Below are positions 8,690 to 19,195 of a stretch of DNA of 64,000 bases, piece after piece. Both the position numbers and the translations under genes were made by a program. The stretch spans positions 62,001-126,000 of the forward strand of contig NZ_BMSX01000006.1 of the NCBI RefSeq assembly GCF_014649375.1, in the 5' to 3' direction. The stretch comes from Streptomyces aurantiogriseus (GTDB lineage Bacteria > Actinomycetota > Actinomycetes > Streptomycetales > Streptomycetaceae). Every line of letters begins with the position of its first letter. The stretch's first letter is position 1. Below the pieces are notes generated by a model. It searched no databases, had not been told where the DNA came from, and saw nothing but the letters and a program-made list of their open reading frames with translations.

Positions 8690-9175
8690 CTACCGCCAGG
8701 GTTCAGATACTGAGCGGAGCGTGGCCGCGGTCGCCACCGCCGCGGTCACCGCCTCGTGTCCCTTGTCCTCGTTGGAGCCCTCCAGGCCGGCCCGGTCGAG
8801 GGCCTGCTCCTCGGTGTCGCAGGTGAGCACGCCGAAGCCGACGGGGACGCCGGTCTCGACGGAGACCTGGGTCAGGCCCTGGGTGACGCCCTGGCACACG
8901 AAGTCGAAGTGGGGGGTACCGCCGCGGATGACGACGCCGAGCGCGACGATCGCGTCGTAGCCGCGGCCCGCGAGGACCTTGGCGACGACCGGGAGCTCCC
9001 AGCTGCCGGGGACCCGCAGCAGGGTCGGCTCGTCGATGCCCAGGTCGTGCAGGGCGCGCAGCGCGCCGTCGACCAGACCGTCCATCACCTTCTCGTGCCA
9101 CTGTGCCGCGATGACGGCGACCCGCAGGTCACCCACATTGCGTACGGACAGTTCCGGTGCGCCCTTGCCGCTCAC
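8690..9175 (-). CDS. ribH: 6,7-dimethyl-8-ribityllumazine synthase
   Basis: RibH joins the ribitylaminouracil intermediate with dihydroxybutanone phosphate to give lumazine, the penultimate step of riboflavin synthesis. The protein is 161 residues from a GTG start. The lumazine synthase signatures are present: VAIVAALWH-like [12 protein letters not shown] near residue 15, VPGSWELP, and [18 protein letters not shown] with the catalytic His. It follows ribBA by 31 nt in the riboswitch-led operon. Confidence 0.97.
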   Translation of the reverse strand: MSGKGAPELSVRNVGDLRVAVIAAQWHEKVMDGLVDGALRALHDLGIDEPTLLRVPGSWELPVVAKVLAGRGYDAIVALGVVIRGGTPHFDFVCQGVTQGLTQVSVETGVPVGFGVLTCDTEEQALDRAGLEGSNEDKGHEAVTAAVATAATLRSVSEPWR

Positions 9176-9206
9176 GTCTCTCCTTCGTACCTTCGTGCCG
9201 TCGTGC

Positions 9207-10550
9207 TTACTGGTTGCCGCAGGGGGACACGGGGGCCGTGTCCAGCCAGGGCAGGTCGTGTCCCATCCGGTCCCGCTTGGTGCGCAGGTAGCGGATGTTG
9301 TGCTCGCCCGCCTGTACGGGCATCGGCACGCGCGCGCTGACCTTGAGGCCGTGGCGCAGCAGTGCGTCCGTCTTCTCGGGGTTGTTGGTCATCAGGCGCA
9401 CGCTGCGCACCCCGAGGTCCTCGAGGATCTGGGCGCCGGCCGCGTAGTCGCGGGCATCGGCGGGCAGGCCGAGTTCAAGGTTGGCGTCGAGGGTGTCGTG
9501 GCCCTGCTCCTGAAGCTCGTACGCCCGCAGTTTGGACAGCAGACCGATGCCGCGGCCCTCGTGTCCGCGCAGGTAGACGACCACGCCCCGGCCCTCGGAC
9601 TGGATGCGCTGCAGGGCGGTGTCGAGCTGGGGGCCGCAGTCGCAGCGCGCGGAGCCGAAGACATCGCCGGTGAGGCACTCGGAGTGGACACGGACCAGGA
9701 CGTCCTCGCCGTCGCCGATCTCGCCGTGGACGAGGGCGACGTGCTCGACGCCGTCGACGGTGGAGCGGTAGCCGTAGGCGGTGAAGGTGCCGTGGACGGT
9801 GGGCAGACGGGTCTCGGCCTCGCGGCGGACGGTGGGCTCGGTGCTGCGGCGGTAGGCGATCAGATCCTCGATCGAGATGATCGTCAGGCCGTGCTTGCGG
9901 GCGAAGGGGATCAGCTCGGGCAGACGCAGCATCCGGCCGTCCTCGCCGGCGATCTCGACGATCGCGCCGGCCGGGCGCAGCCCCGCGAGGCGGGCGAGGT
10001 CGACGGCCGCCTCGGTGTGGCCGTTGCGGACGAGCACCCCGCCGGGCTTGGCACGCAGCGGGAAGACATGGCCGGGGCGGACGAGGTCGGTCGGCTCCGC
10101 GGTGCCGCTCGCCAGGAGCCGGAGCGTGGTGGCGCGGTCGGAGGCGGAGATGCCGGTGGTCACGCCGTGGGCGGCGGAGGCGTCGACGGAGACGGTGAAC
10201 GCGGTCTTCATCGACTCGGTGTTGTCCGCGACCATCTGCGGGAGTTGGAGCCGGTCCAGTTCGTCGCCCTCCATGGGGGCGCAGATCAGACCGCGGCACT
10301 CGCTCATCATGAAGGCGACGATCTCGGGGGTGACCTTCTCGGCGGCGACGACGAGGTCGCCCTCGTTCTCGCGGTCCTCGTCGTCGACGACCACGATCGG
10401 GCGGCCGGCCGCGATGTCGGCGATGGCCTGCTCGACGGGGTCGAGCGCGAAGTCCTCGATGCCGTCGGTGCTGTACAGAACCGGTGGGACAAGAGGGGTG
10501 GCGCGCAGCGCCCCGTTTGGGGTGGTGGTGGGAGACGGGTGGGCGCTCAT
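9207..10550 (-). CDS. ribBA: bifunctional DHBP synthase / GTP cyclohydrolase II
   Basis: The protein is 447 residues with two enzymes in series. The N-terminal RibB part (about residues 20-220) makes 3,4-dihydroxy-2-butanone 4-phosphate and shows [14 protein letters not shown] and [12 protein letters not shown]. The C-terminal RibA part opens GTP and shows the zinc site [18 protein letters not shown] and the loop GHEGRGIGL. The start is ATG 10550, which overlaps the end of ribM by 4 nt. It is part of the riboflavin operon and should follow the FMN riboswitch. Confidence 0.96.
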   Translation of the reverse strand: MSAHPSPTTTPNGALRATPLVPPVLYSTDGIEDFALDPVEQAIADIAAGRPIVVVDDEDRENEGDLVVAAEKVTPEIVAFMMSECRGLICAPMEGDELDRLQLPQMVADNTESMKTAFTVSVDASAAHGVTTGISASDRATTLRLLASGTAEPTDLVRPGHVFPLRAKPGGVLVRNGHTEAAVDLARLAGLRPAGAIVEIAGEDGRMLRLPELIPFARKHGLTIISIEDLIAYRRSTEPTVRREAETRLPTVHGTFTAYGYRSTVDGVEHVALVHGEIGDGEDVLVRVHSECLTGDVFGSARCDCGPQLDTALQRIQSEGRGVVVYLRGHEGRGIGLLSKLRAYELQEQGHDTLDANLELGLPADARDYAAGAQILEDLGVRSVRLMTNNPEKTDALLRHGLKVSARVPMPVQAGEHNIRYLRTKRDRMGHDLPWLDTAPVSPCGNQ

Positions 10551-11188
10551 GCGGGCGCTCCTTCCAGAGCGGGCTGCGGGTTCCTGCGGGAGCGCAGCCA
10601 CCAGTCGCGCATGCCCCACAGGACGAGCGCGCCGTAGATGACGTAGACGAAGCCGGAGAAGGCGTAGCCGTTGGCGAAGTTCAGGGGGACGCCGACGAGG
10701 TCGACGAGGAGCCAGGCGAACCAGAACTCGACCATGCCGCGGGCCTGGGCGTACATGGCGACGATGGTGCCGACGAAGATGTAGGCGTCGGGCCAGGGGT
10801 CCCAGGACAGGGTCGGGTAGGCCTTGAAGAGGAGGGCCACGGCGACCGTGCCGGCGGCGGCCGCGGCGACCATCGCCGCGCGCTCGCGCCAGGTGGCGAA
10901 CCGCGGGGCGATGTGGCCGTCCTCGGACTGCCCCTTGTTGCGGTTCCACTGCCACCAGCCGTACAGCGCCACGGCCATGACGACGACCTGCTTGCCGGCG
11001 CTGCCGGCCAGGTGGCCGTAGAAGGCCACGAAGAGGACGAGGCCGGAGAGGAACTGCACCGGCCAGGTCAGCAGCGAGCGCCGCCAGCCGAGGGCGAGGG
11101 TGATCAGGCCCAGTACGTTGCCGATCATGTCCGACCAGATGATGTGCTGGTCGAACATGACGAAGGCCTCGGAGTTCAGCCAGTTCAC
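10547..11188 (-). CDS. ribM: PnuC-family riboflavin transporter
   Basis: The protein is 213 residues with about seven hydrophobic segments and PnuC-family features ([22 protein letters not shown]). PnuC members in a riboflavin operon behind an FMN riboswitch are known as RibM and take up riboflavin by facilitated diffusion; RibM has been described from Streptomyces and Corynebacterium. Here it overlaps both ribE and ribBA by 4 nt, so its expression is tied to biosynthesis. The context makes flavin a far better guess than nicotinamide riboside. Confidence 0.88.
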   Translation of the reverse strand: MNWLNSEAFVMFDQHIIWSDMIGNVLGLITLALGWRRSLLTWPVQFLSGLVLFVAFYGHLAGSAGKQVVVMAVALYGWWQWNRNKGQSEDGHIAPRFATWRERAAMVAAAAAGTVAVALLFKAYPTLSWDPWPDAYIFVGTIVAMYAQARGMVEFWFAWLLVDLVGVPLNFANGYAFSGFVYVIYGALVLWGMRDWWLRSRRNPQPALEGAPA

Positions 11189-11808
11189 TTGGCCGCTCCC
11201 TGAGTACCGGCCGTTCCCTGGGTGTTCGCCAGCAGGCGCTCGACGTACTTGGCGACGATGTCCACCTCGAGGTTGACCGGGTCGCCGGGCTGCTTGAGGC
11301 CGAGCGTGGTCAGGGCGAGGGTGGTGGGGATGAGGCTGACGGTGAAGAAGTCGGGGCCGGCGTCGACGACGGTGAGGCTGATGCCGTCGACGGTGATGGA
11401 GCCCTTCTCGACGACGTAGCGGGCGAGGTCGGCGGGGAGCGAGATCTTGACGATCTCCCAGTGCTCGGACGGCTTGCGCTCGAGCACCTGTCCCGTGCCG
11501 TCGACGTGGCCCTGCACGATGTGGCCGCCGAGGCGGGCGCCGACGGCGGTGGGACGTTCGAGGTTGACCCGGGAGCCGACGGCGAGGGCACCGAGGCTGG
11601 AGCGGTCGAGGGTCTCCGCCATGACGTCGGCGGTGAACTCGTCGCCCTCGTGCTCGACGACGGTGAGACAGACCCCGTTCACGGCGATGGAGTCGCCGTG
11701 CTTCGCGCCGTCGGTGACGACGGGGCCGCGCAGCCGGAAGCGGGAGGCGTCGCCGAGGTTCTCGACGGCGGTGACCTCACCCAGCTCTTCGACGATTCCG
11801 GTGAACAC
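11185..11808 (-). CDS. ribE: riboflavin synthase alpha chain
   Basis: Riboflavin synthase dismutates two lumazines into riboflavin. The protein is 207 residues with two lumazine-binding repeats ([16 protein letters not shown] start and [16 protein letters not shown] in the second half). The start is GTG 11808, giving the conserved N-terminus FTGIVEE; AGGAGG lies 9 nt upstream. A longer frame is open upstream but runs through the riboswitch expression platform and is not used. It is the first gene of the operon. Confidence 0.96.
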   Translation of the reverse strand: MFTGIVEELGEVTAVENLGDASRFRLRGPVVTDGAKHGDSIAVNGVCLTVVEHEGDEFTADVMAETLDRSSLGALAVGSRVNLERPTAVGARLGGHIVQGHVDGTGQVLERKPSEHWEIVKISLPADLARYVVEKGSITVDGISLTVVDAGPDFFTVSLIPTTLALTTLGLKQPGDPVNLEVDIVAKYVERLLANTQGTAGTQGAAK

Positions 11809-11956
11809 TTCCCGGGTCCTCCTGCCTCGTTCGGGCACGGACTCCGGGGCCTGTCGATGACGACAGAAGGTACGGGCGAGGACACCGGGGCGACGCCGGA
11901 CAGACTCGTCCACAGACGAGTACGTATACGGCGGCGCGCACGTATGCCCGCCCGCC

Positions 11957-12083
11957 GCGCACTGCCTCCCATCCGGACTTTAACCGTCGGTCCAGGAATT
12001 TCACCTGGTCAACCGGCCGCTGGAAGCGACCGGGTCGCGGACTGTAACCGCCGGTTCGGACTTTCACCGACCCCGGAGTGCGC
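11957..12083 (-). promoter_or_regulatory. FMN riboswitch (RFN element)
   Basis: Read on the minus strand, this is a full RFN aptamer. The closing stem P1 is GCGCACT (12083-12077) with AGTGCGC (11963-11957). The conserved segments include GGTCGGTGAAAGTCCG, ACCAGGTGAAATTCCTGG, GACGGTTAAAGTCCGGATG and GGAGGCAGTGCGC. The 150 nt between the aptamer and the ribE start hold two small hairpins (ACTCGTC/GACGAGT at 11904-11921; CTGTCG/CGACAG at 11851-11866) that could form the expression platform. By analogy FMN binding should lower expression of the ribE-ribM-ribBA-ribH genes and, by read-through, hisEG. Confidence 0.95.
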
Positions 12084-12223
12084 TGCTTTTAGGTACAGGG
12101 CCAGTGTGCCACGGCCGATCGGCGTCCATACGTGCGAGCGGTGTGGGGTGGCTCACAGGTCGTGTCGATGGACTTGCCGGGCGGGCCGGCATCAACTCCC
12201 GGCCCCGGCAGCCCCCTTGAGGG

Positions 12224-12266
12224 AGGTCCACACCTATTGACGCATTGGTCTAGTCCTCTCTAGGGT
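12224..12266 (+). promoter_or_regulatory. chitinase-type promoter with two 12-bp direct repeats, no chitinase gene behind it
   Basis: AGGTCCACACCT (12224-12235) and TGGTCTAGTCCT (12246-12257) match the paired 12-bp repeats known from Streptomyces chitinase promoters (consensus near TGGTCCAGACCT). The second also resembles a DasR site. Between and after them sit TTGACG (12237-12242) and TAGGGT (12261-12266), 18 nt apart. The promoter points rightward into the 3' end of the convergent rox gene. Confidence 0.6.
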
Positions 12267-12279
12267 CGGCAGGTGCGGT

Positions 12280-12318
12280 CCCGGCGGCGGTGACGACGGC
12301 CCTTGCCCGCCGCCGGGC
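12280..12318. terminator. hairpin between the orphan promoter and rox
   Basis: A perfect 11-bp stem, CCCGGCGGCGG (12280-12290) with CCGCCGCCGGG (12308-12318), lies just past the stop of rox. It would terminate rox and also any transcript from the chitinase-type promoter. Confidence 0.6.
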
Positions 12319-12362
12319 ACCGACTCCGGGTGGCCGCACCCTTTCGGACCGGCCCCGCGCGC

Positions 12363-14969
<2,607 letters not shown>

Positions 14970-15027
14970 TCAGCTGGCGGAGGGTGCTCCAGCGGGGAGC
15001 ACTTCGTGTCCGAAGGGGCTGAACAGC

Positions 15028-15771
15028 ATGACCACGATCCTGGTGACCGGAGGTACCGGAACCCTCGGCCGGCTCGTCACCGAGCGGCTGCGCGCGGACG
15101 GGCACGAGGTGCGGGTGCTGAGCCGGCACACGCAGCCGTACGCCGTCGATCTGCGTGCGGGCGGGCTGGGGCTGGACACGGCCGTCGCGGGCGTCGACAC
15201 GATCGTGCACTGCGCCACCTCGCCGCGTGGGGGTGACGAGCAGGCGGCCGCGCATCTGATCGAGGCGGCGCGGAAGGCGGGGGTCGGGCACCTGGTGTAC
15301 ATCTCGATCGTGGGGGTGGACCGGGTGCCGTTCGGCTACTACAAGTCCAAGCTCGCCGTCGAGAAGCTGGTGGAGGAGTCGGGGATCGGCTGGACGGTGC
15401 TGCGCGCGACCCAGTTCCACGACCTGCTCGTCCAGCTGTTCCAGACGCTGTCCAAGGTGCCGGTGATGATCCTGCCCGCCGGGGTGAGCGACCAGCCGGT
15501 GGAGGTGGCCGAGGTCGCGGACCGGCTCGCGGAGCTGGCGGCCGGTGCGCCCGCGGGCCGGGTCGAGGACATGGGCGGCCCCGAGGTCCGTACGTTGGAG
15601 TCGCTGGCCCGCGCGTACCTGCGCGCGAGCGGCAGTCGGCGTGCGGTGGTGAACGTGCCGCTGTGGGGCGCGGCCTACCGGGGGTTCCGGACGGGGGGTC
15701 ACCTCACGCCGGAACGGGCCGTGGGGAAGGGGACGTTCGAGGAGTACCTGGCCGCGCGGGCCCGCCGCTGA
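15028..15771 (+). CDS. NmrA/SDR-type NAD(P)-binding oxidoreductase, ECF41 partner
   Basis: The protein is 247 residues. The Rossmann motif TGGTGTLGRLVTERL is at the N-terminus. A GVDTIVHCATSP strand and YYKSKLAVEKLVEESG with a Tyr/Lys pair follow. It belongs to the atypical SDR (NmrA/YwnB-like) group that is the standard partner of ECF41 sigma factors. The substrate is unknown. It starts about 90 nt after the sigma gene and probably has its own sigma-dependent promoter. Confidence 0.85.
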   Translation: MTTILVTGGTGTLGRLVTERLRADGHEVRVLSRHTQPYAVDLRAGGLGLDTAVAGVDTIVHCATSPRGGDEQAAAHLIEAARKAGVGHLVYISIVGVDRVPFGYYKSKLAVEKLVEESGIGWTVLRATQFHDLLVQLFQTLSKVPVMILPAGVSDQPVEVAEVADRLAELAAGAPAGRVEDMGGPEVRTLESLARAYLRASGSRRAVVNVPLWGAAYRGFRTGGHLTPERAVGKGTFEEYLAARARR

Positions 15772-15884
15772 GGGACGCCCGGGCGTGAGGACGGCGTGCC
15801 GCACACGCCTGCGGCGCGATGCGGGGCCGGCGCCCTGCAACCGCGCCGCGACGGCACGGCTGTTCCGCGCCCGCCGGGTGACCG

Positions 15885-17348
15885 CTAGGGCGTCCCGAAC
15901 AGCTCCTCCTGGGCGGACTCCCGCGCCGTCAACAGCGCCCCGCGCAACACCGCGCCACCGCCCAGGACGCTCGGCCGCACCTCCGTCGGCAGCGGGGCCA
16001 TCCGCCGCAGCCGTTCCTCCACCCGCGCCGCGAGCACCTCCCCGCCGGCCAGCCCGACCTCGCCCCCGAGGACCACACACCCGGGGTCGAGGACGGCGAC
16101 GACGGAGGCGGCCCCGATGGCGAGGCGATCGGCGAGGGCATCGAGGAACCGCCCGGCCGCGTCACCGGACGCGCCGGCGCCGACGCCTCCGGCCGCGCCC
16201 CCGCCCCCACCGGCGAAACCGGCTGAACCTCCGCCGGGCGATCCGGCCGCGCTCCCGCCGGGCGATCCGGCCACGTCGCCGCCGCGAGAACCGACACCGC
16301 TCCCTCCAGCGGATCCAGCCGCACCTCCTCCGCGCGATCCACCCACGCGCCCGCCAGGAGATCCGGCCACGTCGCCGCCGAGGGATCCGGCACCGCTCCC
16401 TCCAACGGATCCAGCCGCGCCTCCTCCGCGCCATCCGCCCACGCCCCCCACCGCCGCCACCGCCGCCCGTACCACCGCCGCCGCCCCCGGCTCGTCGGGC
16501 GTCGGCGGTGTTGTCAGGCCGTGCTGCTCCGCCAGTGCGACCACCGCCGCCGACCCGGCGAGGGAGTGGAAGCCGCCCTCGCAGTCCGTTGCCGACGGGA
16601 GTCCGCTGGTTCCGGGCACCGGCAGGAAGCCGATTTCGCCGGTGCCGCCGGAGGCTCCCCGGCGCAGGGTGCCGTCGAGGACGACGGCCGCGCCCGTGCC
16701 GTGGCCCAGCCAGAGCAGGACGAAGGTGTCGCGGTCCCGGGCGGTGCCCTCGCGCTGTTCGGCCAGGGCGGCGAGGTTGGTCTCGTTCTCGACGCTGACG
16801 CGGGCCTCGGGAAGCCGTTCCTGGAGGGCGGCGACCAGGCGGCGGTGCCAGGCGGGCAGGCCGGTGGAGTTGCGCAGTTCGCCGCTGGCGGGGTCGATCA
16901 GGCCGGGCGCTCCGATGCCGACGGTGTGCAAGCGGTCGGCGCCGGCCTCCTTCACGACCCGCTCGACCAGCGTCACCGCCTGCTCGACGGCGGGCCCGGT
17001 ACCGGTGTCGTCCCCGATGGGCACGGACGCCTCGGCGAGCACCCGGCCGACCAGGTCGGACACGAGCACGGCGACGCCCTCCGTGCGCACGTCCAGGGCC
17101 GCCAGTTGGGCGCGGCCGGCGACGATGCCGTACAGCCTGGCGTTCGGGCCGCGTCGCTGTGCGCCCGTCTCGCCGACGACCTCGATCAGGCCGGAGGCGG
17201 TGAGGCGTTCGACGAGGTCGGCGACCGTCGGCCGGGACAGGCCGGTGAGCTGCTTCAACTGCCCGGCCGTCAGTGGACCTTCGTCCTGCAGCAGCCGCAG
17301 GGCGAGCCGGTCGTTGATGGCCCGGGCCGTGCTCGGGGATGCGGGCAT
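15885..17348 (-). CDS. ROK-family transcriptional regulator with a Gly/Ser-rich tandem-repeat insertion
   Basis: The protein is 487 residues. A MarR-like winged helix (PLTAGQLKQLTGLSRPTVAD, about residues 25-44) precedes a ROK domain. The kinase motif reads GEIGFLPVPG, with Phe where sugar kinases have His, and the zinc-binding Cys cluster is reduced to ATDCEGG, so it is a regulator, not a kinase. Between AAVVRAAVAAVGG and AGRFLDALADRL sits a low-complexity insert of about 110 residues with at least two 32-residue repeats (core GGDVAGSPGG). It is divergent from an MFS gene, with a palindrome between them that it probably binds. Confidence 0.85.
   Translation of the reverse strand: MPASPSTARAINDRLALRLLQDEGPLTAGQLKQLTGLSRPTVADLVERLTASGLIEVVGETGAQRRGPNARLYGIVAGRAQLAALDVRTEGVAVLVSDLVGRVLAEASVPIGDDTGTGPAVEQAVTLVERVVKEAGADRLHTVGIGAPGLIDPASGELRNSTGLPAWHRRLVAALQERLPEARVSVENETNLAALAEQREGTARDRDTFVLLWLGHGTGAAVVLDGTLRRGASGGTGEIGFLPVPGTSGLPSATDCEGGFHSLAGSAAVVALAEQHGLTTPPTPDEPGAAAVVRAAVAAVGGVGGWRGGGAAGSVGGSGAGSLGGDVAGSPGGRVGGSRGGGAAGSAGGSGVGSRGGDVAGSPGGSAAGSPGGGSAGFAGGGGGAAGGVGAGASGDAAGRFLDALADRLAIGAASVVAVLDPGCVVLGGEVGLAGGEVLAARVEERLRRMAPLPTEVRPSVLGGGAVLRGALLTARESAQEELFGTP
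16264..16455. repeat. 96-bp tandem repeat inside the ROK gene
   Basis: Two units start at 16264 and 16360 with a shared beginning GATCCGGCCACGTCGCCGCC. They keep the reading frame (32 codons each) and encode the Gly/Ser-rich insert; partial copies flank them on both sides. Confidence 0.75.
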
Positions 17349-17402
17349 GCGGGGAATCCTCCCACGGGGGCGCCGGAGGACGGCTCCTGACGGCGCTCTT
17401 TT

Positions 17403-17423
17403 TATCAGGCAGGGTTCCTGATA
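17403..17423. promoter_or_regulatory. putative ROK operator
   Basis: TATCAGG (17403-17409) and CCTGATA (17417-17423) are a perfect 7-bp inverted repeat with a 7-nt spacer. It lies between the divergent ROK and MFS genes and resembles operators of other actinobacterial ROK repressors. Confidence 0.65.
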
Positions 17424-17488
17424 GTTTACGTCGGCTGCCGCGCCGCACGGCGCGGCACGCCGGCAGGGCAGAAGGGGGAACGGGGAGA

Positions 17489-18700
17489 ATGAGTGAAGTG
17501 ATCCACGCACCGTCGGACATACGGCGGGCCCGGTACGCCGTGGCCGCCGTCTTCGCCGTGCACGGCGCGGTCACCGGCTCCTTCGCCACCCGGGTGCCGT
17601 GGATCCAGGACCACTCCTCGGTGAGCGCCGGGCAGCTCGGCTTCGCCCTGGCCTTCACGGCGTTCGGCGCCTCCTGCGCCATGCCGGCGGCCGGCTGGAT
17701 CACGCACCGCTTCGGCAGCCGGACGGCCCTGCGCGGCCTGATCGCGCTGTGGACGCTGTCCCTGGTGCTGCCCTCGCTCGCCCCGAACCTGCTCACGCTC
17801 TGCCTGGCGATGTTCGCCTACGGCGCCACCGCGGGCATGGCCGACGTGGCGATGAACGCGCTGGGCGTCGAGGTCGAGCACCGGCTCGACAAGTCGATCA
17901 TGTCCGGGCTGCACGGCATGTGGAGTGCGGGCGCGCTGATCGGTTCGGCGGGCGGGACGCTCGCCGCGCACCTGGGTGCGGACGCCCGCGTGCACCACAT
18001 GCTCGCGGCGGCCGTCCTCACCGTCCTCGGTGTGCTGGCCTGCCAGTGGGTGCTGGACCTGCGGCCGGAGGAGGACGAGGAGCCGCCCCCGCGGTTCGCG
18101 CTGCCGCCGCGCTCGGCGCTGCTGATCGGCGCGGTCGGGTTCTGCGCGGTGTTCGCCGAGGGCGCGAGTCTGGACTGGTCGGCGGTCTACCTGCGTGACC
18201 AGCTCGACAGCTCGGCCGGGGTCGCGGCGGCCTGCACGACCGGCTTCATGCTCACCATGGCGGTGGCCCGGATCGCGGGTGACGCGGTGGTGAACCGGTT
18301 TGGCGCGGTGCGCACGGTCCGGGCGGGCGGCGTCCTGGCCGCGCTGGGCGGGCTGCTGATCGTGATCGCGGATCACCCGGCGGTGGCGATCGCCGGCTTC
18401 GGACTGATGGGCCTGGGCATCGCCGTCGTCGTCCCGCTGTGCTTCGCGGCGGCCGGGCACGCCGGGCCGAACCCCAGTCAGGCCATCGCGGGCGTCGCGA
18501 CGATCACGTACACCTCCGGGCTGATCGCGCCGAGTCTGATCGGCGGGGTGGCGCAGGCGACCAGCCTGATGGTGTCGTTCGGCGTGGTGACGGTGCTGGC
18601 GTGCGGGCTCGTGGTGTTCGCGGGAGTGCTGCGCGGCGGCGAACGCACCTCCGCGAAGGTCAGTGAGCCGACCGCAGCAGTTCCCGGCCCGCGCTCCTGA
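17489..18700 (+). CDS. MFS transporter
   Basis: The protein is 403 residues with about 12 membrane segments. It has an N-terminal MFS pattern (VPWIQDHSSVSAGQLGFAL; GWITHRFGSRTAL between segments 2 and 3) and a cytoplasmic loop near residue 195 (LRPEEDEEPPP). It resembles the fucose/sugar-permease-like branch of the MFS, which fits control by the divergent ROK regulator, but the substrate is not known. The ATG is preceded by GGGGAGA. Its last 41 nt overlap the 3' end of the convergent thioesterase pseudogene. Confidence 0.85.
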   Translation: MSEVIHAPSDIRRARYAVAAVFAVHGAVTGSFATRVPWIQDHSSVSAGQLGFALAFTAFGASCAMPAAGWITHRFGSRTALRGLIALWTLSLVLPSLAPNLLTLCLAMFAYGATAGMADVAMNALGVEVEHRLDKSIMSGLHGMWSAGALIGSAGGTLAAHLGADARVHHMLAAAVLTVLGVLACQWVLDLRPEEDEEPPPRFALPPRSALLIGAVGFCAVFAEGASLDWSAVYLRDQLDSSAGVAAACTTGFMLTMAVARIAGDAVVNRFGAVRTVRAGGVLAALGGLLIVIADHPAVAIAGFGLMGLGIAVVVPLCFAAAGHAGPNPSQAIAGVATITYTSGLIAPSLIGGVAQATSLMVSFGVVTVLACGLVVFAGVLRGGERTSAKVSEPTAAVPGPRS

Positions 18701-19051
18701 GCGTCTCGCTCCACGGCGCGGGGCGCAGGGTCGCCGCGTCCAGCCGGACGAGCACCCGGGTGCCCTGCGCGTAGGTGACGGCACCGTCGGTCGAGCAGAA
18801 GCGGAAGCCGTACGTCAGACCGGTGGTGCCGAGCCGCTCCAGCCAGAGGTGGACGGCGTAGGCGCCCGGCTTGGTGACCGGGGCCTCGTAGGTGATGCGC
18901 AGTTCCTTGACGGCGTTGCAGGCGTCGCCGGCCGCCGTCCAGTCGCCCTCGAAGCTCCTGGCAGAGCTGGGTCCAGGCGCGCTCGACCATCGGTGACCGG
19001 GATCAGCCGGCCGTACGACAGGGCGGGGGCGCTCGGGGCTTCGGCGGTCAC
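18660..19051 (-). pseudogene. decayed acyl-CoA thioesterase (4HBT family)
   Basis: Translation from GTG 19051 gives a normal start (TAEAPSAPALSYGRLIPVT), then the frame is lost. A second frame gives MVERAWTQLCQE (from 18990). A third gives the rest, DWTAAGDACNAVKELRI through GRELLRSAH, to the stop at 18660. Together these match a 4-hydroxybenzoyl-CoA thioesterase-like protein of about 150 residues. The section with the catalytic Asp and the following LLHNARY-like helix, about 19 residues, is missing at the first break, and a few codons at the second. Two separate out-of-frame deletions argue for real decay, not a single sequencing error. Confidence 0.85.
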
Positions 19052-19140
19052 GGTGGGACTCCTGGGGTGCGGGAACGGCATGGGCGGGCAGGTGTATGGG
19101 GCAACCGCCCCCATCCTAAGCGGCCGCTCACCCTCCGTTT

Positions 19141-19148
19141 TCACGTGA
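19141..19148. promoter_or_regulatory. small palindrome upstream of the permease
   Basis: TCACGTGA within TTTTCACGTGAGAA lies 48 nt before the permease start. It may be an operator, but no regulator can be named. Confidence 0.25.
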
Positions 19149-19195
19149 GAATGGGCCGGACATCCGCACCGCACGAACGAAAGCGAAACCGCACC

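Noticed and set aside
9207..10955. Extension of RibBA to 582 residues
   Set aside because: The added part is the shadow of ribM; the ATG at 10550 gives the normal start with a 4-nt overlap.
12280..12360. Remnant of a chitinase coding region
   Set aside because: No chitin-binding or GH18/GH19 motif could be read in any frame; only the promoter and a hairpin remain.
16140..16460. CRISPR-like array in the regular repeats
   Set aside because: The repeats are contiguous 96-bp coding units with no spacers and keep the ROK reading frame.
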